NCBI GenBank assembly: GCA_022496805.1
Contig: CM040096.1
Coordinates: forward strand, 9,425,501-9,489,500
Origin: Pohlia nutans
Taxonomy: Eukaryota > Streptophyta > Bryopsida > Bryales > Mniaceae
Direction: 5' to 3'
DNA: 64,000 bases
Shown: positions 48,936-60,830 of the stretch, one piece after another
Layout of the letters: the number at the start of each line of letters is the position of its first letter
Position numbering within the stretch: the stretch's first letter is position 1
Program-made: the position numbers and the translations under genes
Notes under the pieces: model-generated
Databases searched by the model: none
What the model saw: only the letters and a program-made list of their open reading frames with translations
Told to the model about the DNA's origin: nothing

Positions 48936-49723
48936 TATGTTGGTAGCATCCAGTGCAGGTGAGGAAGTTTAGTCTCTTTAGCAAAATTATTGCCGTAGAT
49001 GTGAAGGTTTCTAAAAGTAGATGTGATGGTTTGATAGCCAATTTTGGCGAAATGTTCTAGATTCCTTAATACAATTGTAGGAAATTACTCTATATAATAT
49101 AAAAGTGACTAATTTCACCATATTGGGAGAAGTCATTTGGCTGAAAAGTAGTGCATGAGTCCTTCAAAAATGAGTAAAAAATTGCATTAGATTTTTAAAA
49201 AATAAAAAATTATCATTTTTTTTTTGTTTTTTTAATTTTTTTTTTGTTTGGTAGCCAATTGGCTAAAATTCATACAAAGAAAAATTCATTGTCTATTGGT
49301 ACTAAGCATTTTTTTACCAACTTTTTCAGTTTTTGAACAATGGCACTACTGAAACAAACATCGTATAACTTTCATCTAGAATTCATTATAATTGAATTGG
49401 ACATATGTTCAAATGGATGAAAATATGTCAACATAGAAGAATATTATAACAATGAAGAATTGAGTTTTGGATCCAAATTTATCTCTTCTATAAAAAAGTT
49501 GTTGTCTAGCTATATTTAGCTAGCTAGAAAAAAGGCTAGTTGGTACAACGAGTGGCATCGTAGAAGACAAACATGTCAAAAGAAAATGGATAGTATAGTA
49601 TTGTGTTTTCATTCACTATTTTGCACATTCATCCAATATGTTATTTGTATATAGAAAAAATTATCCAAATTTTGTAACTCTTGTATTTCCAAAAGTGATT
49701 TTGGAAATTTCATCCACCTTATT

Positions 49724-49728
<5 letters not shown>
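48936..49728. other. Intergenic AT-rich DNA
   Basis: Nothing recognised. Confidence 0.4.

Positions 49729-49809
<81 letters not shown>
49729..49809. repeat. (TA)n microsatellite
   Basis: About 80 bp of uninterrupted TA repeat. Confidence 0.97.
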
Positions 49810-49812
<3 letters not shown>

Positions 49813-50321
49813 TAGAACTTTCTAGTGCTTCTATGGCGAGGTAAATCTCAAGTGGTAATTAGAGGGTGTTAGAGTGTGCGAGTATTTACCCGAGCTTTTG
49901 CGCACACTTCTGCAACGAGATTTTGAGTGACGTCGTGGCCCATGCCTCTTTGAAAGGCGGCAACAAAACCCCACAATTTCAATTTGCGAGAGGAAAACAA
50001 TTGTATTGGTGAGAGTCTTGTGATTATGAGCGTGGATTGTAGAATGCACGGCTAAACGACAAGCGTGGATTGTAGAATGCACTATAAACGTGGACAAAAA
50101 ATCTTTGTGCATGCTGAAAACCAAGAAACAAACAAAAAAAATTAAACCACCTTCTTTGTCACTTTTGTTTGTTTTGAATCGTTTGTTGTTAACTTCTTTG
50201 AGCCTTTTTTTGTCTCTAAACTTCCAAATTACTAGATATTATAGAGTCTCTAGAAGTACAATTCTCACAATAGGGCAAGAACAGAAAAATGTTATTACTT
50301 TATCATCGAATCTCGTTGCAT

Positions 50322-50580
50322 TAGAGCTATCCGAAAAGAGAACTCGTACATGAGTCGAGTTCAAATGGAAGTTTTCTCCCTATAATTACAATTTATGACA
50401 AATATTGTTCATGAATGATATCGATGGTCGAGTCTATTGGCTTGGAGGAACTTGTAGGAACTCTCTTCTAGTATCGGGGAGGTCACGAGTTCCACACCCC
50501 ATGGCGTTGCAGGGCCTTGCTTTAGATTACTCTCCAACTCACATTCTTTTAGATTAACTCTATTATTGTCAAGTCTCGTT
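50322..50580 (+). mobile_element. SINE-like repeat, copy 2
   Basis: Shares 'gttcatgaatgata', 'ttggcttggaggaacttgt', 'ggggaggtcacgagttccac' and 'gggccttgctttagatta' with copies 1 and 3. Its right part is shortened. Confidence 0.55.
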
Positions 50581-51029
50581 ATAGCATTGTTGAAGAAGAG
50601 AAAGAAGAAGAAAGAAAAGTAAAATATCCCTATTAAATAACTTTGTTATTTTTTTTTCTAGGTCCTCATGCTAGGATTGTATACATAAGGTTTTCAGTAC
50701 CTTGTTGGACCACACCCTTTACATTGTCAAGTATCACTTGCTAATCAAATAATTCAACTCTCCAACCCTCTTCGCTTGGACCAGATGAAGTTTGAGAAAA
50801 TTCTTTGTGATTCTTTTGATTCCCTGACAAATGCTTGAAATTTGAAGGTGAGTAGTAGGGGGGCTCAAGAACCTTAATCAAGTCAATAATTTGTTCCTGC
50901 TAACTTTAGCTCAGTTACTCTAGTTGGATAATTGATACAAAGGATTCTTTGGGAAAAAATGAGAGAATAATATCCAGATTTCATACATGGAGTGAAGATG
51001 TGTAGCCTCTTTAAACCTAAGTATCACAC

Positions 51030-51375
51030 AAATAGTTGACTTATCGGAAAACAGAAGAGGAGTTGAAGAAGAATTGAAGAGGAGTTTCCTCTCTATAATT
51101 ATATTTTTTAACAATCATTGTTCATGAATAGTCCCCATTGTCGGGACTCTTGGCTTGGGAGAGTGTGTGGGAACTCTCCTTTAGCATTGGGGAGGTCACG
51201 AGTTCCACACCCCGTGGTGGCGTAGGGTTTTGCTTTAGATTATTCTCCAACTCACCATAAACTAGTTTTGCAGTTTTTTTGAACTCAAAACGAGTCCAAT
51301 GTGAGTTTCAAGTTTCTTTCCACTCTGAGACACTCTTTTCGATTAACTCTAGTATTCCCTAAATAACACTCAGGT
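51030..51375 (+). mobile_element. SINE-like repeat, copy 3
   Basis: Shares 'gttcatgaatagtccccat', 'tggcttggg', 'cattggggaggtcacgagtt' and 'ctttagattattctccaact' with copies 1 and 2. It lies just left of the Tourist-like MITE. Confidence 0.55.
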
Positions 51376-51390
51376 AGTACATGTGTATTA

Positions 51391-51926
51391 GGGCCGCTTT
51401 ACACCTGGAGGCCGGGTCAATTCGTTGTGTAAGAGGCCTGAAGTCTTCACTTGTAATTAGTCAAAAGGCTGAAATCAGCCCCAACCCCTTTACACCTAGA
51501 GCTCGGGCTAATTTGGTGATATGGATTTTTTACCTAAAAAACGCATGGTCCGACATGGCCCGAGCTTGTTGAATTGGGTGCACCCAAAATAGATGACCAA
51601 TTCTTGGCCTTGGGGCCAATGTCAAATTTCAATTAAAAAAAAAAACCTTCTAATCTGAAAGATGATTTTCTTCAACGAACTGAATCCCTTGGATTATGTG
51701 GAAATATAAACGGCTCTTTTGAAAAGAGAGAGGGGCTAAAATTTGCTACATTTATTGAATCGGCTTGGCTTCTTGACCCCAAGGCCTTTACATATGGAAG
51801 AATTGGCCCCCGTTATAATCTTATTCTAATGGGTAATTGAGGCCGACCTCAAACCCAAAAGGGGCTGAAATTTCATGCAATCGGCCTCAAGGAGAATTGG
51901 CCCAGCCTCTAGGTGTAAAGCGGCCC
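51391..51926. mobile_element. Tourist/PIF-Harbinger-like MITE
   Basis: 536 bp. Left end GGGCCGCTTTACACCTGGAG, right end the reverse complement GGGCCGCTTTACACCTAGAG, continuing to about 30 bp of inverted repeat. It is flanked by TTA on both sides (51388-51390 and 51927-51929). GGGC-type ends and a TTA duplication are the PIF/Harbinger signature. An internal partial copy of the terminus lies near 51485. It is non-coding. Confidence 0.88.
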
Positions 51927-52296
51927 TTATATATATGAAAAAGAGCATTCAAGGAGCCTAGATTGCTCATCTTGTAGTCATGAAAAAGTAGCAAAAATGC
52001 TAAACTGTCTCCTGACAACAAAAAGAATCCACTGGTACAAGCTGGTATGATTTTATTTTTTCTCTTGACATGGGGCGGCGGGTGAGGCAACTGAAGGGCT
52101 CATCAATGTGGATCTGACATTCTCCATGTCAGTTAACTTAGTGAAGGTGGATCTGGCAGAAAGCGAAAAGTTCTCCAGGCCTGGCAAGTGGAACTGCGGA
52201 ACAGACGATCCACAAATAAGTTCTTCATCCGGCAGACAGGCACCCTTACTATTGACCTATTCCACTCTAGTAACGTATATCAGTGCTCTGGGAAAT

Positions 52297-52470
52297 CATT
52301 CAGAACAAGTAGCTACGCTACGAGGAGCTCTGACTGGAATAGAATGGGTGAAGGACAAGAATGCATTTCAGTGGAATCATGGACGGAATATATTTGCTTC
52401 AGGGGTATTTAGCCCAAGTAAATGGGTGTCCATGCAATGCCTCTTTCCTATGGTCAGATCCAATAAATAT
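52297..52470 (+). repeat. Dispersed repeat, inverted partner of 48541-48935
   Basis: Matches the reverse complement of 48541-48935 without the 235-bp insertion. The 133-codon frame at 52108-52509 overlaps it and has no recognisable domain, so I treat it as repeat-derived. Confidence 0.7.
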
Positions 52471-52639
52471 GTTATATTCCTATATTTACTTCAATCATTT
52501 ATCAACTGAGAGACATCTTTTTGGTATTCCATTTTTAATTTTTAATTTTACTACAAATAGAATATTTTCTCAATTTTAAATTGGGTTTTCTTTTTTGTTC
52601 TTGCAAATTCTCATTTCAATGAGCTACTATGGCACTTCA

Positions 52640-53005
52640 ACTACACTAAAATTGTGATTTGGTGTCCAACAAGAATTGATGTCTTTTACAACATTTCGTT
52701 CAAAGGTGAAAAGAAACAATGTCCCTACAATACAGTACGGCATAGAAGTTTGTCATTTGCCATTTGAGTGCCATGATCTTTCCAGGTGATGAATGTAACA
52801 TGAGTTGACATGCCATGTTTATTATAAGGTTGCCATTTGTCATACAGACATTACGTTTAGAAGGTTTACTTGAAGTTTTGATTGTTTCAAATTTTACAAT
52901 ATTTTTATTTTTATTTTTTACATAGACACTATATCTCCAAAAAGTCAAATGGTGCTTGAGTTGAGAAATAATGTCCCGGATACTAAATCACAATTTTAGT
53001 GTAGC
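52640..53005. mobile_element. MITE of the CTACACTAAAATTG family, copy 2
   Basis: Ends are CTACACTAAAATTGTGATTT and its reverse complement (about 25 bp near-perfect), 366 bp. It contains 'gacactatatctcc' and lies 73 bp left of the Tc1 element. It is inverted relative to the copy at 59491. Confidence 0.85.
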
Positions 53006-53436
53006 TAGAATTACACTAAGTCTTGGTTCTTTCCTAAATTTGAACTTTATCAAAAGATGCAGTAGCGAATAGATTATACAGTGGCTGGCAAAAGTGATCA
53101 AATGTTTACAAGTCCCAACTTTGAAGGCCATTAGCAGCGAATCAACAGGTGGCATTCTCAGGTTCAAAGTTGAATCACCTTCTATTCAAAGTTGAGATTC
53201 TTATAAAGTAAGTTGTACAGATGGTAATGCATTAGTGATGACGGATGGATGGCTACTAGTCATCTTGCTCATGCGATCAGTTTTGATAACCCATAAAATG
53301 CAAGAGCCTGTGAACTAATGAACACAAATTTGTGAGAGGTCTTCCACTGGTACTTGCTGAACTTTGCATTATCTAATCTTTGATAGTTGTGTGCACAATT
53401 ATCACTATGTCCTGTATAGGCCTTCCTCTTCAATGC

Positions 53437-55410
53437 TCCAAGATGTCCAAAGCATTACTTCGAGAGACCCATGATAATGTAGTTTCCATGCTCCGAAGAA
53501 GATGTTCACATATAGAGATAGCAAATATTTTGCATGTGAGTGTGGGAAGTGTCCATAACCTTTGTCAGGTACATGTTTCCAATGTAGAACACTCGCGTGG
53601 AGGAAGAATTCAAAAGCTGAATAGAGCACAAGAGCGAAGGTGTGTTAGAAACTGATGATCCGGGGAAGAGTGGGTATTTGTGTAGATGTAACAAGGTCTG
53701 CACAACAAGTATTGGGAATGAGAGTGAGCTCTCACACTATCAAGTGTGCACTTTATAGAATCGGTTTACGTTCTCAGACAAAAGTGAAAAAACCACATCT
53801 TTCTTCCAAAAATGTGAAGGCACGTTTAGAGTCCACTAGAGTCCATGGCGTTCTCATGGTATGAGTGAGTGAAAGGCCTTAAAATCAAGTACTACAGTCT
53901 AAAGTAGTGAATTTTCTTACAAAGAATCTAGCTTTGTAGTCTTATTATCGCTTCAAAAGTCGATTGATCCAAAAAAATGTTCTTACTCAAATCCCTATAC
54001 ATTCATTATCTATTATTAAAGCTACTACTGGAACTTCTTTTGATTTAAAGAATTGAATATTCTCATCTTAAAAAGTTATTGGGCGTTCTCATGGTACGGG
54101 TGAGTGAAAGGCCTGACTCAAAATCAAGTACTACTTTCTGAAGTAGCAGATTATGTAGTGAATGTAGTGGTAAAAATGTTTTTAATTAGAAAACATTTTC
54201 AATTAGAGCTTACTTCTTATCTCACTATGATGTCCATCAAATTTATTTTTCAAAATTGTTCATCTTTGATGCATTAAAATTTATTTTTAATAACAATGTT
54301 AAAAACTTGTTTGTCGCAAAAAATCATATTTTAATGGGTTTTACCCTTTCCCCATTATTTTTGGCATATAAATTTCATATTTCACTAAATCACCATATGT
54401 ACATGTGTTTTTAGAAACAAAACCTTCATATGAGTTTCATGATCTTGCACATTTTTCCATTATTAGGATTTCAAGGCTTATTAAATATCATGAAATGGAA
54501 GGATTTTATTTTTAGAATATAACTTCGTTATTATTCAACATCTAGTCACATGAGACTATGTAAAAATTTGACTAATGAAATTATAATTATCTACAATCAT
54601 TTTTACACTACATTTAGTTGAAACACTGCATCATATTTTTTGCTAATGTGATTGTAACGGGGCACTGGTCCAAAAATAAACTGAGCCAAAAATATCTTTG
54701 TGTGAATATCCCTCATACCCCTAAACCTTCAAAATCTCATACATCCATCATTTACGAAAAATTAACTAGAATTTTTCAAAGTCCATTTTCTTCAAAAATC
54801 CATCACTTTGGACTACTTTTTTTAGTCACATGTACCATGAGAACGCCCTCCACGAATGTTGGACTGTAGATGATTGGAATCAAGTTATCTTCTTAGACGA
54901 TTGTCCATGATTGATATGCACTGTAGAAGGACGCATTAATAAGATTTGTTATCGTGACGTTTTGGAGGAAAATGTCTACAGGTAATTTCCAAGTTCAGCT
55001 TAGACCCTTCTCGTATCATCTTCCAACAAGACAATGCACCTGTTCACAATACAAAGATGCTTCAAGAGTAGTTTCTACGACAACGTTCTCTTCTTTTACC
55101 TTGGCCTACTCAATTATTTGATTTTAATCCCATTGAACACATTTGGTCAATTCTCAAACGGAGACTCAATCGGTATAAGAGAACTCCAACTAGATTGATA
55201 GAATTGTGGGACTGTGTGGTAGAATTTTTCCACTCTATTACTCCGGATGATTGCAGAAGGCTTGTAGAAAATATGCGACATAGAATTGCAGCTATAAAAG
55301 CAACAAGAGCCAAGAGGGAGGTGAACAACTTATTGAAAGATCATCTTTCATGGGTTGTCAATACTGATCAAATGCATGGGTGGACTTTGGAATTTTCTCC
55401 TTTTGTATAG
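53437..55410 (+). pseudogene. Broken Tc1-family transposase
   Basis: The N-terminal helix-turn-helix region reads MSKALLRETHDNVVSMLRR, then IEIANILHVSVGSVHNL. It ends at a stop near 53655, after which the homology resumes in another frame (VTRSAQQVLGMRVSSHTIKC, a second DNA-binding unit). The nested MITE then interrupts it after KARLEST. Beyond the MITE come WTVDDWNQVIFLDD (first catalytic D), a frame change, FQQDNAPVHNTKMLQE (second D), one in-frame TAG, and FDFNPIEHIWSILKRRL (catalytic E, 34 residues after the second D). It ends at TAG 55408-55410. At least two frame breaks, one stop and one insertion make it non-functional. Confidence 0.9.
53846..54848. mobile_element. MITE nested in the Tc1 transposase
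   Basis: Ends are GGCGTTCTCATGGTA and TACCATGAGAACGCCC, flanked by TCCA on both sides (53842-53845 and 54849-54852). Removing it restores continuity of the flanking homology. A second copy of the left end (GGGCGTTCTCATGGTAC and the next ~80 bp) occurs at 54081, so the left part is duplicated internally. About 1.0 kb and non-coding. Confidence 0.85.
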
Positions 55411-55934
55411 CTCTAATCTGAAGGTTTTTTTTTCTTCTAATATGTACTATATATTGTATAGTATGTTAATAAAATTACTAGTTCCAATTGTCTATGTTTA
55501 TTTTTCCTCCACAAATGAGTGAATGAGTTGTTTGCAAACATATGATCAGTTTTGCCAGTCACTATGTGTATATAGTTAAAAAAAAAAGGGCATGGAACAC
55601 TCTAAAATCTCATTTCATTTTATCAAAGTTGAAGAGTGAAGAGATTCTTTTTTAATTATCAAATTTAATTTGGACGCTAATCAACACTTTAAAACCTCTA
55701 TAAGATAGCATATTTTCAATTTTTGGTAGACTTTCAAAAACTGGTAAGATTTTTTTGCCAAATATGCATGTGATATACCTTTGGAAAGGTCTTGGAAATG
55801 TGATTCTAATCGTATGGGACATCATAAATTCAAAAATAAATAAATAAATAAATAAAAATAAATAAAAGTAGGTTGTTTGTTTTGTTTTGTTACATTGAGA
55901 TCTCCTCAACAGTGCCCTCCTCCTGGTTGCATTT

Positions 55935-56240
55935 GTGGTATGGTCAAAAAGCTCTTAACAAGGAGGGGTAAGCGGAAATCGTTGCGTTTGGACTTATGAG
56001 GTGAAAGTTATGGATTTTTAATTGAATCTTGTCATAATAAATTGAATTAAATTATGAAAAATAGAATATGGCAGTTTTTGATGTCATTTTTGGCATCATC
56101 AAAAAGCTCTTCACAAATAGGGGTGTACTAAAGTCAATTCGTAGCTTTTGGACCTACGGTGTGAAAGTCATGGATTTTCAATTGAATTCCGTCACCATAA
56201 ATTGAATTAAATTATGGATAATGCAAAACAAAAGAAAAGT
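55935..56240. repeat. Two-copy tandem repeat, 156-bp period
   Basis: 'tcaaaaagctctt' at 55943 recurs at 56099, followed in both copies by 'gtgaaagt.atggatttt.a' and 'ataaattgaattaaattatg'. A degenerate 'acatggaac' microsatellite follows (56250-56330). Confidence 0.9.
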
Positions 56241-56522
56241 ACATGGAATACATATAACACATGGAACACATGGAACACACGGGTACACAAGGGAGCACGA
56301 GAATGCATGGAAATACAAGGAACATGAGGAACATCTGGGCCAATAGCACATGGTCACTCTAGTTATGATGAAGTTAAATATTTATACATTCATCCATATT
56401 TTGGACATAAAATGTTTTCATCCAATATCGATACTATTTCCATCCAAATTTGACTTTATCATCCAATTGTTTATAACCAATGGTTGACTTTTGGTATTTT
56501 CATCTAAAATGTTTTTTGAGAT

Positions 56523-57066
56523 TTAACTCCTAAACGCCCAACTAACAATTTTTTGAATGGTTTTTGGTCAAAGGCCCAAAAAATCAAGTGTTTTAGCTTT
56601 GTTGGAGTTGGTGTTTTTATTTATTTAAATGTTTAAGTTAAGATATGATACACCTTTTAAGTTGAAATTGGAGAATAGACTTTATTTGAAGATTTTACAC
56701 CGTTCATAAATCTAAAATTTGGGTGTCTAAAATACAAAGGGCTTTCTAAGAATGCTCCAATCATGCGTCTCTTTTACTTTCTTCACTTTCTTTTTTGAAC
56801 TACTTGTCAACATAACTTTTTTCGACCTTAAATATAATTTTCAATATTAAATTTGTCAAAAATATATTTATTTTGAATTTTTACCTTGTTTATATGATAA
56901 AATTTGTAAATATTTCAAGTATCTTTTGATCATGTTAAAAATTGTCATACCTCCATAATGTTGATGACTATCCGTGAAAAAATATTAATCATACGATGTA
57001 ATATTTCAAGTATGTAGATTGTGGGGCTTTGACTTTACAAAAATGTGAGGACCTTTAGGGATTAAT
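56523..57066 (+). mobile_element. TTAA MITE, subfamily unassigned
   Basis: TTAACTCCTAAACGCCC at the left and GACCTTTAGGGATTAA at the right, 544 bp. Length and ends match the other TTAA elements, but the interior matches none of families A-E clearly. Confidence 0.7.
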
Positions 57067-57497
57067 ACCTTATCGGTAGCAAGGATTTCTTTTCTTTTCT
57101 TTCTAACATTTAAATGCCTCAAAATAAAACCTTGAAAGGGAGGCAACCCTCCATAGGGCTCAAATTGCTCTAGATGCATGCGTTTTAATATATTTCACAT
57201 ACCAATATTATACACAAACTAAAAATTTCAAAATTCCACAAAACTATGATCAACACAATGAGCCGTGAAGCATGTGATCATTTTTTTTAATTTTTTTTTT
57301 TTTTTAAAAAGCATTGAGTATCCTCCTTTACTAATAAGAAATACATAAAAGTACGTTGGTTGTATATATCTATAGTCTGACACATATGTTGTACTCTATT
57401 GTATTTTGGAGTATATGTTGTTGTACATGGAGACCTCCTAATATTCAATTTCTTGCATGCATATGTCTTTTCGTTCCTCAAATCCATCCCAATTTCA
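57067..57497. other. Intergenic AT-rich DNA
   Basis: Nothing recognised apart from a poly-T run near 57282-57304. Confidence 0.4.
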
Positions 57498-58060
57498 TTA
57501 ACCCCTAAACGTCCTCACCCCTTCCAGATTAGGCAAAATTGCAAAGATGCATTATAAAATGCAACTAAGAGGGATATTTTGAACTTGATGTGTGAATAAA
57601 GTTGTACGTTATGAATTTTAGATTCTATCCATATAGTTAGACCTGCGATTGCTATTATCAATATTTTGTATAAAATTTGAAACTTAAAATTCAAAATTAT
57701 TTGGTAATTTGGTTACAAATAATATATTAACAACCTGTGGATGAAATTTGTTGCGATGGTTTGAAATGTAATACTATGAGTGTAGTGATTTTTGAAATTT
57801 TTTTGGTTGCTTAATTTTATAAGTTGACTTTTTCAAGAGCATTTTTAGACTAAATTCTTTGAAATTTTTGGCGAACACTCCTACATGAAATGAGGCATAA
57901 AAGTTTCACAAATCATCCCCTTTCTAATCAGATCATACATGTATGAAGGTAACTTCCCATAAAAGAATTCAGTAAAAATTTCACACTTGACAAATGAGAA
58001 AACGAAGTTTGCTTTTGAACATCATGCAAGATATGCTGCATAGGTGGGCAGTTACAGTCA
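57498..58060 (-). mobile_element. TTAA MITE, family B, inverted copy with decayed end
   Basis: Starts TTAACCCCTAAACGTCC and runs through 'aactaagagggatattttgaa', 'tgaggcataaaagtttcac' and 'atcatgcaagatatgc'. The far end is decayed (gggcagttacag). It gives the empty-site reference for the nested element at 43756. Confidence 0.8.
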
Positions 58061-58213
58061 AGAACAAAATTCCAATTTTTTTTCACTCAACGAAATGACT
58101 ACTTTTTCAAGTGTGTGAGTTCCGCAAGGATAGGCTTTGTGAGCAATTCACATTGTTAGTATATGTGTGCAAACTTGAGAAACCAATAACAAATTGGAGA
58201 AAGCTTTTAATCC

Positions 58214-58790
58214 TTAACCCCTAACTACCCAACCATGCATATTTTGTATGATGTACATAAGCAAACTTCGTTTTCTCATTCATTGTGCATTTTTTGCAGT
58301 GTGAACTTTTTACTAAATTTTCTATGGGAGGTTAGCTTCATACACATGTGATCTAATTAGAAAGTTGATGATTTGTGAAACTTTTATGACTCATTTCATG
58401 TTGCAGTTTTCCACCAAAAATTTCAAATACTTTAGTCTAAAAGTTCTCTTGAAAAAGTCAACTCATAGAATCTAGCAACCAAAAACTGTCCAAAAATCAC
58501 TACACTTAGAGTATTACATTTCAACCCATCACAACAATTTTCATCCACAAATTTTCAATATCTTATTCGTAATCAAATTACAAAATATATTTGAATTTTA
58601 AGTTTCAAGTTTTATAGAAAAATACTGGTGATAGCAATCGCAAATCTAACCATACAGATAGAATCTAAAATTCACAACGTACAACTTTTATTCATACATG
58701 AAGTTCAAAATATCCCTCTTAGTTGCATTTTATATTGCATCTTTACAAAACTGCCCAATTTGGGCAAGGGTGAGGACGTTTAGGGATTAA
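58214..58790 (+). mobile_element. TTAA MITE, family B, full length
   Basis: TTAACCCCTAACTACCC to GGACGTTTAGGGATTAA, 577 bp, colinear with 46978-47553. Shares its right TTAA with the following inverted copy. Confidence 0.87.
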
Positions 58791-59346
58791 ATGCCCACAA
58801 TTCCCTCCAGATTTGGAGAATTGCAAAGTTGCATTATAAAATGCAACTAAGAGGGATATTTTGAACTTGATGTATGAATAAAAGTTGTACATTATGAATT
58901 TTAGATTCTATTAATATGGTTAGATCTATGATTGCAATCATCAATATTTTGTATAAGATTTGAAACTTAAAATTCAATATTCTTTTGTGATTTGATTACA
59001 AATAAGATACTGACAATCAGGGGATGAAAATTGTTGTGATGCATTGAAATGTAATACTGTAAGTGTAGTGATTTTGGAGGTTTATTGTTTGCTTATTTTT
59101 ATGAGTTGATTTTTGCAAGAGCACTTTTGAACTAAGATTTATCTTAGAATTTTTTTGTGAATTACTCCAACATGAAATGAGACATAAAAATTTCACAAAT
59201 CATCCCCTTCAAAATTAGTTCACACATGCATGACACTAACTTCCCATAAAATCTATAGTAAAAAATCCACACTGCAAAATGTGCATGACAGATGTTTGAT
59301 TTTGTACATCATCCAAAAATTGAACGATTGAGCAATTAGGGGTTAA
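58787..59346 (-). mobile_element. TTAA MITE, family B, inverted copy
   Basis: Begins TTAAATGCCCACAATTCCC and ends GAGCAATTAGGGGTTAA. The interior is the reverse of 58214-58790. The two copies abut tail to tail at one TTAA and form a large inverted repeat. Confidence 0.82.
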
Positions 59347-59490
59347 AGTGAAACTAGTTGACTCAACATCAATTTTTTGAGGTATTTATTTCTTGTTACA
59401 CCATTATAGAAACAATACTAGCAAAAAGGGTGGTCTTTGGGCATTTAGAAATTATAGTGTTAGAGCATGGTGGCCAAGTACGGCTTTTCT

Positions 59491-59856
59491 ACTACACTAA
59501 AATTGTGATTTAGTATCCGGGACACTAATTCTCAACACGCACATTATTTGACTTTTTGGACATATAGTGTCCATGTAAAAAGCTTTTGGCTGTAAAATTT
59601 ATAATGATAAAACTTCAAGTAAACCTTTTGGATATAGTGTTCCAATGATGAATGACAACTTTATAATAAACATAGCATGTTAGCTCATGTCACTCTCATC
59701 ATCTGAAAGGAATATGGGACTCTCAACGGAAATGGGATTGACAAGTTGCAAACTCCTATGTAATGTAGGGACATTGTTTCTCATCACCTTTGAACGAACT
59801 GTGGTAAAATTCATCAATTCTTGCTGAACACACTAAATCACAATTTCAATGTAGTG
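59491..59856. mobile_element. MITE of the CTACACTAAAATTG family, copy 3
   Basis: Ends ACTACACTAAAATTGTGATT and, reversed, ACTACATTGAAATTGTGATT. The interior 'ggacactaattctcaacacg' and 'catatagtgtcc' matches the copies at 20030 and 52640. 366 bp and non-coding. Confidence 0.85.
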
Positions 59857-59936
59857 CAATTCAGCAACAAATTTTTAGTAGTGATCATAATTTTGTAAAA
59901 TTTCTATACAAAATCTGGCCACCATGATAATGTATG

Positions 59937-60830
59937 TAAACCCCTAAAGGCCCAAGGATTCATAGTTTTAAAATGACAAATTCAATTGATCACATTGCAA
60001 AAAATAGAATCCAGATGGAACCAAATTTTACATCACCGGAATCAGTGAAGAAGAGAGAGAGGAAATCTGGCCCGGAGGGCCAACGTGAATGAAGGGTCTG
60101 TTGGGGGAAGGCCTGCCATCATGGTCACCAGGACCAGGGTGGTGCGTGCTTCCCTTGATGCCTTCTTTCAAAGGTAGACCCTATATTATCTAAGTCTATT
60201 CTAAGGGAGGGCGTTAGTTAAGTAAATTCTTTATTTTGAGAAGACATTTTTGTGGAGTGGGTGTTGGGGGGAGTGTGTGGTGGGTATGTGTATATGTGTA
60301 TGAATATGTATATATATAGCTATATATACATATATATACATATATATATATATAAAAAAATATATAAATATAAATATATAAAAAAATATAAAAAAAAATA
60401 TAAAAAAAAATATAAAAAAATATATATAAATAAATAAACAAATAAAAAAATAAAAAATAAAAAATAAAAAATAAAAATAAAAAAATAAAAATAAAAATAA
60501 AATATATATATATATATATATATATGAATCAATGAACAACATTGCATATGTTGATCGAAAATCAATAATTTTTAAACATTTGGAAGTTCATATAAAACCT
60601 ATTCATAACTATTACTAAAAACATGAAACCCAATTTGGGTTTAATGTTTTTTTGTAGCAGGTTTTTTGTGGACTTTCCTCTTGTTGAAATTTCTCTCTGT
60701 TCAAATTCCTCTCCGTTCCAATTCCGGTGATACAAAATTTGGTCCCATCATAATTCTATTTTTCACAATGTGATCAATTGAATTTGTAATTTTAAGACCA
60801 TGAACCCTTGGTCCTGTAAGGGTTCAGTAA
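59937..60830. mobile_element. Foldback MITE with ~125-bp inverted termini
   Basis: Left 59937-60065 and right 60703-60830 are inverted copies sharing 'caaattcaattgatcacatt', 'aaaatagaat', 'ggaccaaattt' and 'tatcaccggaat'. The outer bases resemble TAA-flanked ends. The interior is an AT/(TTTTA)n low-complexity tract (60290-60525) that produces spurious tyrosine/isoleucine frames. Confidence 0.82.

Larger units (their letters stand above)
53079..55565 (+). mobile_element. Tc1-like transposon (DD34E), inactive
   Basis: Left end CAGTGGCTGGCAAAAGTGAT and right end, reversed, TAGTGACTGGCAAAACTGAT. The inverted repeat runs about 33 bp. TA precedes the left end. Between them lies a broken Tc1-type transposase and a 1-kb nested MITE. 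Without the nested MITE the element would be about 1.5 kb, typical of the Tc1 family. Such ends and a D-34-E spacing are usual in animal and fungal elements; plant mariner relatives are mostly DD39D. Confidence 0.9.

Noticed and set aside
52108..52509. 133-codon plus-strand frame
   Set aside because: It overlaps a dispersed repeat whose inverted copy at 48541 is not open, and no domain is seen.
60214..60565. Overlapping tyrosine/isoleucine/phenylalanine-rich open frames
   Set aside because: They are translations of AT and TTTTA microsatellite inside a foldback element.
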